A DNA stretch of 48,359 nt, taken from the NCBI GenBank assembly GCA_002700095.1, contig PACL01000038.1, positions 1 to 48,359 on the forward strand, given 5' to 3'. Both the position numbers and the translations under genes were made by a program. Numbering within the stretch: the first letter of the stretch is position 1; the number at the start of each line of letters is the position of its first letter. Of the stretch, positions 9,305 to 18,648 are shown in pieces. The notes beneath the pieces are model-generated. The model had not been told where the DNA came from. It worked only from the letters and a program-made list of their open reading frames with translations, and ran no database searches. This stretch comes from Fulvimarina sp. Lineage in GTDB: Bacteria; Pseudomonadota; Alphaproteobacteria; Rhizobiales; Rhizobiaceae.

Positions 9305-10147
9305 ATGGGCGATCTGATGCAAGGCAAGCGCGGGCTCGTCATGGGCGTCGCCAATCACAATTCCATCGCCTGGGGGGCCGCCAAGGCCCTCTCCGCCCAG
9401 GGGGCGGAGATCGCCCTGACCTATCAGGGCGACGCGTTCGGACGGCGGGTGAAGCCGCTGGCCGAGGAGATCGGCTCGAAGCTGGTCATCCCCTGCGACG
9501 TCGAGGACACGGCCTCCCTCGACCAGGTTTTCGCGACGCTGAAGGAGGAGTGGGGCACGATCGACTTCGTGCTCCATGCCATCGCCTTCTCCGACAAGAG
9601 CGAGCTGAAGGGCCTTTATGCCGACACCACCCGGGAGAACTTCACCCGGACGATGGTGATCTCCTGCTTCTCCTTCACCGAGGTCGCCAAGCGCGCCGCC
9701 GCGATGATGGGGAACGGCGGCTCGATGGTGACCATGACCTATGGCGGCGCCGTGCGGGTCATGCCGAACTACAACGTCATGGGCGTCGCCAAGGCGGCTC
9801 TCGAGGCGTCGGTACGCTATCTCGCGGCCGATTTCGGCCCCCGCAACATCCGCGTCAACGCGGTGTCGGCCGGCCCGGTGCGCACGCTGGCCGGCGCCGG
9901 CGTCTCGGATGCTCGCCTGATGTTCAACTACCAGCGCCGTAACGCGCCGATGCGCCGCAACACGACGATCGAGGAGGTCGGCGGCGCCTGTCTCTACCTG
10001 ATGTCGGAGCTCGCCAACGGCGTCACCGGCGAGATCCACTATGTGGATTCCGGCTACAACATCATGTCGATGCCGGCCCTCGACGAGTTGAAGGCGCAGG
10101 AACAGCGCAAGGTGATGGTCGAGGGCGAGGACCCGATCGACGGCTGA
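9305..10147 (+). CDS. fabI: Enoyl-ACP reductase FabI
   Basis: NADH-dependent reduction of trans-2-enoyl-ACP, the last step of the elongation cycle and the target of triclosan and isoniazid-like drugs in other species. The 280-aa SDR-type protein has the atypical FabI Rossmann loop GVANHNSIAWG (residues 14-24) and the catalytic Tyr156 and Lys163 in NYNVMGVAKAAL. The start at 9305 (MGDLMQGKRG) matches family N termini. An ATG at 9284 that overlaps the fabB stop by four bases would add seven residues and may be used for coupling. A strong two-way terminator follows. Confidence 0.96.
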   Translation: MGDLMQGKRGLVMGVANHNSIAWGAAKALSAQGAEIALTYQGDAFGRRVKPLAEEIGSKLVIPCDVEDTASLDQVFATLKEEWGTIDFVLHAIAFSDKSELKGLYADTTRENFTRTMVISCFSFTEVAKRAAAMMGNGGSMVTMTYGGAVRVMPNYNVMGVAKAALEASVRYLAADFGPRNIRVNAVSAGPVRTLAGAGVSDARLMFNYQRRNAPMRRNTTIEEVGGACLYLMSELANGVTGEIHYVDSGYNIMSMPALDELKAQEQRKVMVEGEDPIDG

Positions 10148-10227
10148 CTTTTCGCCGCGCTACCGCCTCCCCTCTCGCCTCTCCGCAGCGGCGGGCGACG
10201 CGATCGAGACAAACAGTTCGAAGCAAA

Positions 10228-10264
10228 ACAAAAAGGGCGGCCCGCCGGGCCGCCCTTCTTTCAT
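10228..10264. terminator. Bidirectional terminator between fabI and the BI-1 gene
   Basis: A perfect 11-base stem with a 3-base loop (10233-10257) has CTTTCATTT after it on the plus strand and TTTTTGTTTTG after it on the minus strand, so it serves the convergent fabI and BI-1 genes. Confidence 0.9.
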
Positions 10265-10282
10265 TTCCGTCCTGAGCCGCTC

Positions 10283-11041
10283 TTAGTTGCGGTTGCCGAA
10301 GAGCTGCAGCAGGAAGAGGAACATGTTCAGGAAGTCGAGGTAGAGGCGCAGGGCACCGATCACGGCCTTGCGGCCCATGACGGCCGAGCCGTCGCCCTCG
10401 TAGTACATTTCCTTGATCTGCTGCGTGTCGTAGGCGGTCAGGCCCGCGAAGACCAGGACGCCGATCACCGAGATCGCGAAGGTCAGCGCCGGCGAGGCGA
10501 GGAAGATGTTCACGATCATCGCGATGACGATGCCGATCACGCCCATGAACAGGAACGAGCCCCAGCCGGAGATGTCACGCTTCGTCGTGTAGCCCCAGAG
10601 CGACAGGGCGCCGAAGGAGGCCGCGGTGATGAAGAACACCTGGGTGATGGATTCCTGCGTGTAGACGAGGAAGATCGTCGACAGCGACAGGCCGACCATA
10701 CCGGCATAGGCCCAGAAGGTCGCCTGCGCGGCCGCAACGCTCATCTTGTGGACGCGGAACGACAGGAAGAACACCATCGCCAGCGGCGCCAGCATCAGCA
10801 CCCAGCGCAGGGGCGAGTTGAAGACGACGTTGCCCAGCTGGGTGAGGCCGACGACATCGCCCGCGCCGTTGGTGACGACGGAGAACGAGTAGAGCACGTA
10901 AGCTGCGACGCCGGTCAGCGCGAGGCCGCCCGCCATCAGATTGTAGACCTTCAGCATGTAGGTGCGAAGGCCCTGGTCGATGTCAGTCCGGGTACCGGCA
11001 GCGGGTACGGACCGCACACTGGCATTCCGATAATCAGCCAT
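10283..11041 (-). CDS. Bax inhibitor-1/YccA family membrane protein
   Basis: A 252-aa inner-membrane protein with about seven hydrophobic segments after a 28-residue soluble N terminus. The BI-1 family is a calcium-leak/transmembrane BAX inhibitor fold; in bacteria the physiological role is unclear. Signature stretches are GLTAYDTQQIKEMYY near residue 200 and the C-terminal GALRLYLDFLNMFLFLLQLFG. Start at ATG 11041 has AAGGA upstream. It is convergent with fabI and transcribed alone, a usual placement for this gene in rhizobia. Confidence 0.93.
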   Translation of the reverse strand: MADYRNASVRSVPAAGTRTDIDQGLRTYMLKVYNLMAGGLALTGVAAYVLYSFSVVTNGAGDVVGLTQLGNVVFNSPLRWVLMLAPLAMVFFLSFRVHKMSVAAAQATFWAYAGMVGLSLSTIFLVYTQESITQVFFITAASFGALSLWGYTTKRDISGWGSFLFMGVIGIVIAMIVNIFLASPALTFAISVIGVLVFAGLTAYDTQQIKEMYYEGDGSAVMGRKAVIGALRLYLDFLNMFLFLLQLFGNRN

Positions 11042-11261
11042 GGATCGAATTCCTTTTCTGCGTGTCCCGTCCGGTGTCCGCGCCCGAAGCTTTCACAGTA
11101 GGCGTGGAGGCGCCGCTGGCGGGACGCCCAGCAGTCCTGCGTTCAATATGCTGATTGGGACTTTTCGGCACAAGGGTGGACGGCGCCGAATGCGCTGAAT
11201 CTCCAGCCATCGGGATTAATTCTGCGTTATCGCGCGACGCCGTCCATGGGCCCTTCGTTAC

Positions 11262-13859
11262 TCAGAGATTGCGCAGCACCGGCGCGGCTTTCTGGCCGAG
11301 GATGCGCCAGGTGCCGGCGAGGCCAAAGCCCACCGTCAGGACCAGCGAGACGATCAACGTCGTCAGCGCGACGGTCCAGTCGAAGACGAAGGGCAGCATC
11401 ATGATCTGGTCGACGACGAACCAGGAGGCCGCAGCGCCCGCGGCGACGGCGAAGACGCCGGTGGCAAGGCCGAGCAGCAGGTACTCCGTCGCAAAGGCCT
11501 GGATCAGCGTGATCCGCGTCGCCCCCAGGGTCTTCAGCACTACGGCGTCGTGCATCCGGCCGCGATTGCCGGCGGCGAGCGCCCCCGCCAGCACCAGCAC
11601 CGAGGAGACCAGCGCCACTGCCGCCGCCACCCGGATCGCCAGCGCCAGCTGCGCGATCAGCGCGTTGACGGCGTCGAGAGCCTCCTTGACGCGCACGCTC
11701 GTCACGGCCGGGAAGGCGTTGGTGATGCCGTTGACGACCGCCTTCTCGGCCGCCTCCGTGTCCTTGTCGATGGACAGCGTCGCCAGCCATGCATGGGGCG
11801 CGCCGGCAAAGGCGTTGGGCGAGAACACCATGACGAAGTTGATGCCGAGGTTTTCCCACTCGATCTGCCGGAAGTTGGCGATCTTCGCGGTGATGTTCCG
11901 ACCCAGCACGTTGACCGTCAGCGTGTCGCCGATCTTCAGGCCGAGCTCGCCGCCCTCCTCCGCTGCGAAGGAGACCAGCGGCTCGCCGGAATAGTCCTGC
12001 GGCCACCATTCGCCCTCGCTGAGCGAGGAGTTCTCCGGCACGGTCGGCGAATAGGTGATGCCGCGATCGCCGCGCAGCACCCAGCCGCCCTCGGCGGGGA
12101 TTGTCATCGTGGCGACGTCCTGGCCGTTCAGCCGGGTGATCCGCCCGCGCAGCATCGGCGCGGCGTCGAGCGTCGAGCCGGGCGCCAGTTCCTCGACCTT
12201 TTCGCGGAACGGATCGATCTGGCTGCTCTGGATGTCGATGAAGAAGAAGTCCGGCGCCCGGCTGGCCAGCCCCGTGCCGACCTCGCGGCGCAGGTCGTAG
12301 TCGATGATGGCGAGGGTGACGAGCAGCGTCAGGCCGAGGCCGAGGGAGAGGACGACGGAGGGCGTCAGCGCGCCGGGACGGTGGATGTTGCCGATGGCAA
12401 GGCGCAGCGGCGTCGAGCGGACCCTTGGGGCGCGCCGCGCCAGCGCGGCGATCCCCGTCGCGACGACGCGCAGGATGACGAAGGCCGCCGCCGTGCCGCC
12501 GAGAAAGATCAGCGCGACCTTCTTGTCGCTCGCCATGGCGACGGCGAGGCCGGAGATCAGGATGGCGAGCACCACCGAGGCGCCGAGATAAAACCAGCGC
12601 ATGGGCACGCTGCCGCTGCCGCCCGCCTCGCGGAACAGCGCCGTCGCCGGGACGTCGCGGGTCCGCCCGAGCGGGATCAGCGCGAAGGCGAGCGACGTCA
12701 GGATGCCGAACAGCGCGGCGACCAGCAGGGCGCCCGGATAGAGCGAGGCATCCGCCGCGACGGGGATGATGCTCTCCAGGAACCGCGCGGTGACGAAGGG
12801 CGCGATGATGCCGAGGACGAGACCGAGGACGATGCCGACGCTGGCCAGCGCCATGATCTGGATGAGGTAGACCGCGACGACGAAGCGACCGCTCGCCCCC
12901 ATGCTCTTGAAGGTCGCGATCACGTGGCGCTTGGAATCGAGATAGGCCCGAACCGCGTTGGCGACGCCGACGCCGCCGACGATGAGGGCGGTGAGGCCGA
13001 CGAGCGTCAGGAATTGCGAGAAGCGCTCGATGTTGTTCTGGAGGGAGGGGGAGGCGTCCTTGGCGGTGCGCACGCGAAATCCCGACTGGGGAAACCGCTC
13101 GTTCGCCTCGGTGGCGATCGCCTCGGCATTCGCGCCGGGCGGTAGTTTCACCTTGTAGTTATAGGAGATCAGGCTGCCCGGATGGACGAGGCCGGTGGCC
13201 GCCAGCGCCTCCTCCGAGATCATCAGGCGCGGCGCGAAGGCGAGCCCCTCCGACAGAAGGTCGGGTTCGCGGTCGATGACGCCGGTCAGCGTCAGGGTGA
13301 GATCGCCGAGCCTGACCTTGTCGCCGGGCCGGGCGCCGAGGCGATCGTAGAGCCCCTCCACCGCCACCGCGCCATAGCCGTCGGATGTCTTGCCGAGGAG
13401 ATCGGCGAGCGGCTCGTCCGGCGTCGTCTCCATCCGGCCATAGAGCGGATAGGCGCCGTCGACCGGCTTCACCTCGGCCAGCGCCTGGTCGCTGCCGTCG
13501 GGCAGCCGCACCATGGAGCGCAGCGACTGTGTCTCTGAGACCTCGCCGAGGCCGTTCAGATAGCTCAGCTCATCCGGCGTCGCCTCACGCTGGACCAGCG
13601 CAAAGCGCAGGTCGCCGCCGAGGATCGCCTTGCCCTCCCGCGCGATGCCTTCCGACATCATGCCGGCGACGGAATTGACCGCCGCGATCGCCCCGACACC
13701 GAGGGTGATGCAGGCGAGGAAGATGTAGAAGCCCGACAAGCCGCCGCGCATCTCGCGCAGCGCAAAGCGCAGGGCCAGCCGCAGCCTTGCCCTTCGGCCG
13801 AGGGCATCTTCCCGCTCCTGATGGCGGGCCCGGGCGATTTCCTCGGTGGCGACGGTCAT
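11262..13859 (-). CDS. YbbP-type ABC transporter permease (FtsX family)
   Basis: An 865-aa inner-membrane permease of the COG3127 type: one N-terminal membrane helix (residues about 45-68), a large periplasmic MacB-like domain, three helices of the first FtsX domain (about 270-400), a pair of helices near 425-475, a second periplasmic domain, and the last FtsX domain (about 745-860). It pairs with the ATPase gene upstream, whose stop overlaps its ATG by four bases (ATGA), so translation is probably coupled. In this family the pair sits beside a TesA-like esterase, as here. Substrate is unknown; lipid or lipoprotein extraction is inferred from FtsX relatives. Confidence 0.92.
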   Translation of the reverse strand: MTVATEEIARARHQEREDALGRRARLRLALRFALREMRGGLSGFYIFLACITLGVGAIAAVNSVAGMMSEGIAREGKAILGGDLRFALVQREATPDELSYLNGLGEVSETQSLRSMVRLPDGSDQALAEVKPVDGAYPLYGRMETTPDEPLADLLGKTSDGYGAVAVEGLYDRLGARPGDKVRLGDLTLTLTGVIDREPDLLSEGLAFAPRLMISEEALAATGLVHPGSLISYNYKVKLPPGANAEAIATEANERFPQSGFRVRTAKDASPSLQNNIERFSQFLTLVGLTALIVGGVGVANAVRAYLDSKRHVIATFKSMGASGRFVVAVYLIQIMALASVGIVLGLVLGIIAPFVTARFLESIIPVAADASLYPGALLVAALFGILTSLAFALIPLGRTRDVPATALFREAGGSGSVPMRWFYLGASVVLAILISGLAVAMASDKKVALIFLGGTAAAFVILRVVATGIAALARRAPRVRSTPLRLAIGNIHRPGALTPSVVLSLGLGLTLLVTLAIIDYDLRREVGTGLASRAPDFFFIDIQSSQIDPFREKVEELAPGSTLDAAPMLRGRITRLNGQDVATMTIPAEGGWVLRGDRGITYSPTVPENSSLSEGEWWPQDYSGEPLVSFAAEEGGELGLKIGDTLTVNVLGRNITAKIANFRQIEWENLGINFVMVFSPNAFAGAPHAWLATLSIDKDTEAAEKAVVNGITNAFPAVTSVRVKEALDAVNALIAQLALAIRVAAAVALVSSVLVLAGALAAGNRGRMHDAVVLKTLGATRITLIQAFATEYLLLGLATGVFAVAAGAAASWFVVDQIMMLPFVFDWTVALTTLIVSLVLTVGFGLAGTWRILGQKAAPVLRNL

Positions 13860-14623
13860 CGCACCGCCTGCGCGGCAGCATTCGCCTCGTCTGGCGAACT
13901 CGTTGGCAGCCCCATGGCCCCGTTTTCGCCCCGGTCGGCGTCACGCCGGCCGTCGTCATGGATGATGCCCGAGCGCACGGCGATCGTTCGGCCGCAGCGT
14001 CCGGCCAGCGCCGGATCATGGGTGACGAGAACGAGGGTCATCTGCCGGCGCGCCTGTTCGGCGAAGAGGAGGTCGGCAACCTGACGGCCGGTCTCCTGGT
14101 CGAGATTGCCCGTCGGCTCGTCAGCAATGAGGATTGCGGGTTCGGGCGCCAGCGCCCGCGCCATGGCGACGCGCTGCTGCTCGCCGCCGGAGAGTTCGCC
14201 CGGATAGTGGCCGGCGCGGTCCTTCAGCCCGACATTGGCGAGTTCGCGCGTCGCCCGCTCGAAGGCGTCGCCGGCCCCGGCCAGCTCCAGCGGCACGGCG
14301 ACGTTTTCCAGCGCCGTCATGTTGGGGATCAGGTGGAACGACTGGAAGACGATGCCGACATTGCGGCCGCGAAACGCGGCGAGTCCATCCTCGCTCATGT
14401 CGCCAAGGGCGGTGCCGGCGATCTCGACCAGGCCTTCATCGGCCCGCTCCAGCCCGGCGAGCACCATGAGGAGCGTCGACTTGCCGGAGCCCGACGGCCC
14501 GACGATGCCGACCGATTCGCCCCGATCGACGTTGAGGTCGATGCCCTTCAAGACATGGACGGTGCTGCGGCCGCTGCCGAGGGTCAGTTGAACATTTCGT
14601 AATCGGATCGCCGCTTCCGCCAA
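13856..14623 (-). CDS. ABC transporter ATP-binding protein (YbbA/LolD type)
   Basis: A 255-aa ATPase subunit that drives the adjacent FtsX-type permease. Walker [10 protein letters not shown] lies at about residues 42-50, the signature LSGGEQQR near 144-151, and Walker [13 protein letters not shown] near 164-175, followed by the H-loop VTHD. The C terminus after residue 225 is an extra Gly/Asp-rich tail. The start is a TTG at 14623 with GGAAG upstream; no ATG in frame fits better. The divergent gene is a TesA-type esterase, the conserved partner of this transporter. Confidence 0.92.
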   Translation of the reverse strand: MAEAAIRLRNVQLTLGSGRSTVHVLKGIDLNVDRGESVGIVGPSGSGKSTLLMVLAGLERADEGLVEIAGTALGDMSEDGLAAFRGRNVGIVFQSFHLIPNMTALENVAVPLELAGAGDAFERATRELANVGLKDRAGHYPGELSGGEQQRVAMARALAPEPAILIADEPTGNLDQETGRQVADLLFAEQARRQMTLVLVTHDPALAGRCGRTIAVRSGIIHDDGRRDADRGENGAMGLPTSSPDEANAAAQAVR

Positions 14624-14716
14624 GATGGTCGCTTCCTATGTCAGGATCAGAGATTTCTGCGGGCCATGGGGTCCGCGCGGCGATACGGCCGGCTCGGCTG
14701 ACCATATGGGTGACAC

Positions 14717-15397
14717 ATGCAACGCTTCCAACCGCTCGTCGGCCGCCTGGCCCTCGTCCTCACGGCCTTGTCATGGCTTTTTGCCGTTGCGGCAACGCCG
14801 GCGTCTGCCGAGGTGCCGGCCGCCGAGGGCGAGCCGATCCAGATCGTCGCCCTCGGCGACAGCCTGACCCAGGGCTATGGCGTCGACCCCGGCAAGGCCT
14901 TTCCCGAGCAGCTCCAGGCGGCGTTGCGCGAGGACGGCATGAACGTCGTCGTCGAGAATGCCGGCGTCTCCGGCGACACGACCAGCGGCGGGTTGTCACG
15001 CCTCGACTGGTCGGTGCCGGACACGGCCGACCTCGTCATCGTCGAGCTCGGCGCCAACGACGCCCTGCGCGGCATCGCGCCGGAGATCACCCGGAAGAAC
15101 CTCGACGAGATCCTGAGACGCCTGACCGAGCGGGGGCAGAAGGTGGTGTTTGCGGGCATGCTGGCGCCGCCCAACATGGGCGCAGATTACGGCAGGACGT
15201 TCAACGCGATCTATCCCGAGCTGGCGAAGAAATATCCGGTCACCTTCTATCCGTTCTTCCTCGAAGGCGTCGCGGCCGAATCCGATCTCAATCAGGCCGA
15301 CGGCATGCATCCGACCGCCGAGGGGGTCGAGAAGATCGTCGCATCGATGAAGCCGGTGATCGAGAAGGCGCTCAGTTCGGAGACTGCGTCGCAGTAG
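14717..15397 (+). CDS. TesA-type SGNH arylesterase/lysophospholipase, periplasmic
   Basis: A 226-aa GDSL/SGNH hydrolase with an N-terminal signal peptide (hydrophobic residues about 10-31 ending ASA). Block I is GDSLTQGYG with the nucleophile Ser. Block II contains NAGVSGDTTSGG, block III LGANDALRG, and block V DGMHPTAEG with the catalytic Asp and His. Such enzymes hydrolyse aryl esters, thioesters and lysophospholipids. It is divergent from the ybbA/ybbP-type genes, a linkage also known in Escherichia coli, which suggests a shared role in lipid handling (inference). Its last 26 bases overlap the convergent GNAT gene. Confidence 0.93.
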   Translation: MQRFQPLVGRLALVLTALSWLFAVAATPASAEVPAAEGEPIQIVALGDSLTQGYGVDPGKAFPEQLQAALREDGMNVVVENAGVSGDTTSGGLSRLDWSVPDTADLVIVELGANDALRGIAPEITRKNLDEILRRLTERGQKVVFAGMLAPPNMGADYGRTFNAIYPELAKKYPVTFYPFFLEGVAAESDLNQADGMHPTAEGVEKIVASMKPVIEKALSSETASQ

Positions 15398-16085
15398 GGG
15401 CTGCGGCCCGCCGGAACGGGCGGAGCAGCCGGGCGAAGCGACGCTGGCGCCGCTCGATCATCGCAAGGACGCTCGCCGCACCTTCTTCGGCGAACTCCCG
15501 CGACAGGCTGCCCGGCCCGGGATGCTGGTCGGCGAACTCGGCCGTCGCCTCGTCGCCGATGACGGTCACCCTCGCCCCGAACTTCCGCGCGATCGCCAGG
15601 ATCCGCCGGTTCTCGGCGAGGCAGGTCAGCCACAGTCGGCGAACCCCGCGATTGCGCGCGGCATCGAGGATCCGGCCAAAGAGGTGCGTGCCGTGGCCCA
15701 GCCCCTGGTGATCCGGCTCGATCGAGAAGGCGACCTCCGCCTCGTCGCCGGATCGGGAGGTAAAATGAAGCTCCGCCACGCCCCGCACGACACCTTCCAC
15801 GAAGAGGGCGAGGACGACGCCGCCGGGATCGAGGCTGGTTCCGGCATAGCGCTCGATGAAGGCGTCGTTGACGCAATTGCCGAAGCGCAGGCGGCGCGAC
15901 ACCGGATCGAGGCGCTCCAGATGCTGGCGCACGAGATCCCGCTCGTCCGGATGGAGCCGCCTGACGAAGCTGTCGGATGCCGGCAGCGGCGCGCGAAAGA
16001 GCGAAGCGCCCCGGTGGATCGTCGGAGCAGCGAGCGCCGATCCATCGCGCGGGACGGAAGGGGTGTCGGGAGCGGATGCCTGCAT
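15372..16085 (-). CDS. GNAT family N-acetyltransferase
   Basis: A 237-aa soluble protein. The GNAT core runs from about residue 40 to 185: RRLHPDERDLVRQHLERLDPVSRRLRF at the start, a central strand pair (GVAELHF, AEVAFSIEPDHQGLGHGTHLF) with the acetyl-CoA loop Q/G-x-x-G near QGLGHG, then RRLWLTCLAENRRILAIARKFG. Flanking ends look disordered. The N-terminal arrangement is like the GNAT domain found in Pat-type acetyltransferases, so a protein target is possible, but the substrate is not known. It is convergent with, and overlaps, the TesA gene by 26 bases. Confidence 0.85.
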   Translation of the reverse strand: MQASAPDTPSVPRDGSALAAPTIHRGASLFRAPLPASDSFVRRLHPDERDLVRQHLERLDPVSRRLRFGNCVNDAFIERYAGTSLDPGGVVLALFVEGVVRGVAELHFTSRSGDEAEVAFSIEPDHQGLGHGTHLFGRILDAARNRGVRRLWLTCLAENRRILAIARKFGARVTVIGDEATAEFADQHPGPGSLSREFAEEGAASVLAMIERRQRRFARLLRPFRRAAAPTATQSPN

Positions 16086-16403
16086 GGTGTCGGTCGCCTG
16101 GCCTATCCGAAGTTGCCGATCCGGTCTTCGGGTCGTCGAGCCTCCCGGAGCGCGAAATAATTGTGCGCTGCGGCATTAACAATCGCGAAAAGCGGTGTGC
16201 AGGGCTGCCCTGTGCTTGAAACATGGCTTGCGTGATGAAAGTCTTGGCTTCGAGACGATCGGCCTGCGAGGCGAATCGCCGCGCATCGCGACAAGCCGGG
16301 CGGCTCATCCCAATGCCCCGGGGCAGGCCGTGAGGCCGGCAAACGGGTGACGCGATAAGGCGCTTGCGCGTCCGGGGCCAGCACGACGCACGGAGGTCTT
16401 CCG
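16086..16403. other. Divergent promoter region between the GNAT gene and thpR
   Basis: 318 bases with no gene. It is somewhat AT-richer around 16155-16190, which should hold the GNAT promoter, and has a 13-base palindrome CAGGGCTGCCCTG at 16200-16212. A GGAGG for thpR lies at its right end. Nothing else is recognised. Confidence 0.4.
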
Positions 16404-17000
16404 ATGCCGCGACTTTTCACAGCCCTCGAAATCCCGCAGGACGTCGGCATTTCGCTCTCGCTGCTGCGAGGCGGACTGCCCTCGGCCCGCTGGATCGACC
16501 CGGAGAACTATCACCTGACGCTGCGCTTCTTCGGCGATATCGAGCCCCGGCTTGCCGACGAGATCGTTGCGGCTTTGGACAGGATCGAACGTCGCAGCTT
16601 CAGGATCTCGCTGAGCGGCCTTGGCGCCTTCGGCAACAGGAAGCCCCATTCCGTCCATGCCGAAGTCGCCCCCTCGCCGGAGCTGAACGGCCTTCAGGCG
16701 GACGTCGAGCGGGCCTGCAAGCGGCTCGGCCTCGACCCGGACCAGCGCAAGTTCGTGCCCCATGTGACGCTGGCGCGGCTGAAGAACGGCAAGCCGGCGG
16801 AGGTCGCCCACTATCTCGCCTTGCGCGGCGGCTTCCGCAGCCGGTCCTTCACGGTGGAGCGCTTCGGCCTGTTCTCCTCGCGCGATTCCGTCGGCGGCGG
16901 CCCCTATGTTCTCGAGGAAGCCTTCGACCTCGCCGGCGATGCGGCCTACATGCCGGCAGCCCCCCGGGACTACGCGCCCCTCGCCCAGGATTTCGGCTGA
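16404..17000 (+). CDS. thpR: RNA 2',3'-cyclic phosphodiesterase ThpR
   Basis: A 198-aa member of the 2H phosphoesterase family (LigT/ThpR) that opens 2',3'-cyclic phosphate ends of RNA, and in some bacteria ligates tRNA halves in vitro. Both H-x-T motifs are present: HLTL in NYHLTLRFFGDI near residue 36, and HVTL in FVPHVTLARLKNG near residue 118. Length is canonical. CGGAGGT is well spaced before the ATG at 16404. It is followed by a YkvA gene on the same strand. Confidence 0.94.
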   Translation: MPRLFTALEIPQDVGISLSLLRGGLPSARWIDPENYHLTLRFFGDIEPRLADEIVAALDRIERRSFRISLSGLGAFGNRKPHSVHAEVAPSPELNGLQADVERACKRLGLDPDQRKFVPHVTLARLKNGKPAEVAHYLALRGGFRSRSFTVERFGLFSSRDSVGGGPYVLEEAFDLAGDAAYMPAAPRDYAPLAQDFG

Positions 17001-17128
17001 GGCAGCCGGTTCCAGCGACGCTAAGTCGTTCGGAAAAAACGTCGAACCGGCGCGCAGCGAGCGCGCCGGGGCTTGAGCCGCGCCATTGTCTTCGCCATCT
17101 CTATCGGCGACCAGCATGGGAGACGACG

Positions 17129-17503
17129 ATGACGATCGACGAGCGCAAGATCGAGGACATCCTCAGGATCGGATCGAGCGAGGATCAGACCAGGCGCGAA
17201 AAGCGGGTCCGCTCGTCGTTCTTCGACACGGTGCGCCGGGCGCTGCGCCACGTGCCGTTCATGGAGGATGTCGTCGCGTCCTACTATTGCGCGATCGATC
17301 CCGAGACGCCCTCGGCGACCCGCGGCATCCTCTTCGCGGCGCTGGCCTATTTCGTCCTGCCGGTGGATCTCGTCCCCGACATGCTGCTCGGCATCGGTTT
17401 CACCGATGACATCGCTGTCCTCCTGACCGCGTTCAACGCCGTTCGCGGCAATATCCGGCCGGAGCACTACCAGCGCGCCCGGGCGACGCTCGACGAGCTC
17501 TGA
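17129..17503 (+). CDS. YkvA family protein (DUF1232)
   Basis: A 124-aa protein with a charged N-terminal half (residues 1-55) and a hydrophobic C-terminal half holding the DUF1232 core (about 62-100), with the signature YFVLPVDLVPDMLLGIGFTDD. Members are small membrane-associated proteins of unknown function. The start at 17129 is chosen because upstream codons of the open frame overlap thpR in another frame. It may be cotranscribed with thpR, 128 bases away. Confidence 0.88.
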   Translation: MTIDERKIEDILRIGSSEDQTRREKRVRSSFFDTVRRALRHVPFMEDVVASYYCAIDPETPSATRGILFAALAYFVLPVDLVPDMLLGIGFTDDIAVLLTAFNAVRGNIRPEHYQRARATLDEL

Positions 17504-17965
17504 GGCTTTCCGCAGACCAGACGACCGAAGACGGGCGAAGGACCGACGCGAGCGACAGGCCGAAGGCTGGCGCAACGCTTTCCTGATGGGCCGGCGGCGC
17601 CGGAAAGCTCTGCGCCGCACCGTCGCAGCGGCCCGTCCGAGGGCGAAAAATGCTGCAAGGTCAAACTCTCGCCCGATTCCTTTTCTTGTTCGGAGCGCGG
17701 TCCGCGGACGATCTTCGACGGTTCTTTCGCAGTGAGACGCCTCCCCGGGCTGCTTTCCGGGATCGGCGGCGATGCGGCCCAATCTCTCGACCATGGCGGT
17801 GAAACGTCATGGACCCTGAAAATTGCCTCGTGGCCTTTTGCCGTTCGTTTACCATCGCTAAACCGCCATCGGCTAATTTGGCGCAAGTCATCGTTCCGTC
17901 GGTCGCCGGGCCTCGGCGAGGTCGCGGCGATCGCCCGAAAGACGCACACCGGAGAGCAGGAAACC
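17504..17965. other. Intergenic region before the IalB gene
   Basis: 462 bases in which no gene was recognised. The right part is AT-richer and contains the dyad at 17847-17863 and, at 17957 onwards, the ribosome site of the next gene. An open frame from 17732 in phase with the IalB gene has no ribosome site, and its product does not resemble the family, so it is treated as leader. Confidence 0.5.
17847..17863. promoter_or_regulatory. Dyad GTTTA-N7-TAAAC, possible CtrA-like site
   Basis: Perfect 5-base inverted arms (17847-17851 and 17859-17863) with a 7-base spacer lie about 105 bases before the IalB start. The half-site spacing equals that of the alphaproteobacterial cell-cycle regulator CtrA (TTAA-N7-TTAA), with one mismatch in each half. 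A similar element lies at 35889-35905. Confidence 0.3.
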
Positions 17966-18472
17966 ATGAATTCGAAGACGATCCTGACGACCGCGGCGGC
18001 ATTGCTGATCTGGTCCACCGCGGTCATCGCCGCACCGACCCCGACCCGGATGAACACCTTCAACGACTGGGGCACCTACGCCTATTCCGGTACCGGCGGG
18101 AAGGTCTGCTACATCCTGTCTACGCCGAAGAAGCTGCTGCCGGCCAATGTCGATCACGGCGACATCTTTTTTCTCGTCTCCCAGAAGCCCGGCGAGGGCG
18201 TCTCCTACGAGCCCCAGGCCGTGATGGGTTACGACCTGCAGGAAGGCTCGAAGGTCACCGTCGACGTCGACGGCCGCAAGTTCATGATGTTCACCAAGGG
18301 CAATTCGGCCTGGATGGAGAACGCCGCCGAGGAACCGCAGCTCGTCTCGGCGATGCGGTCCGGCCGCTCGCTGAGCATCCAGGCGACGTCGCAGCGCGGC
18401 ACCAGCACCAACTACACCTATTCGCTCTCCGGCGTGACGGCGGCCCTGAACTCGATCAAGGACTGCAGATAG
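17966..18472 (+). CDS. Invasion-associated locus B (IalB)-like exported protein
   Basis: A 168-aa protein with an N-terminal signal peptide (residues 1-22, cleaved after IAA). The mature domain matches the IalB family: WGTYAYSGTGGKVCYILS, then FLVSQKPGEGVSYEPQAVMGY, FMMFTKGNSAWME and a C-terminal DCR. The two Cys, one near residue 48 and one at the penultimate position, are the usual pair. IalB proteins are periplasmic or surface beta-strand proteins, named from Bartonella red-cell invasion but widespread in free-living rhizobia where the role is unclear. The start has GGAGAGCAGG upstream. Transcribed alone. Confidence 0.9.
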   Translation: MNSKTILTTAAALLIWSTAVIAAPTPTRMNTFNDWGTYAYSGTGGKVCYILSTPKKLLPANVDHGDIFFLVSQKPGEGVSYEPQAVMGYDLQEGSKVTVDVDGRKFMMFTKGNSAWMENAAEEPQLVSAMRSGRSLSIQATSQRGTSTNYTYSLSGVTAALNSIKDCR

Positions 18473-18648
18473 GCCGACGCGTCGGCTACGCCGGTTCCGC
18501 ATCGGCCAGAGTTTCCGCGTCCCTCACCTGCCGTCGCGGCGACCAGCGACGCTTCCCGGCCCTGCCTTTCGGCGGGGCCGATCGCGTCTGAGCGTCCCCC
18601 CGGAAGCCGGCCCGTCGCCACGGCGTTGCGGCGGGCGCTGCGGCCGCC

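Noticed and set aside
11550..13145. Long plus-strand frame over the YbbP-type permease
   Set aside because: Arg/Asp/Gly-rich product with no domain; permease on the minus strand has clear FtsX features.
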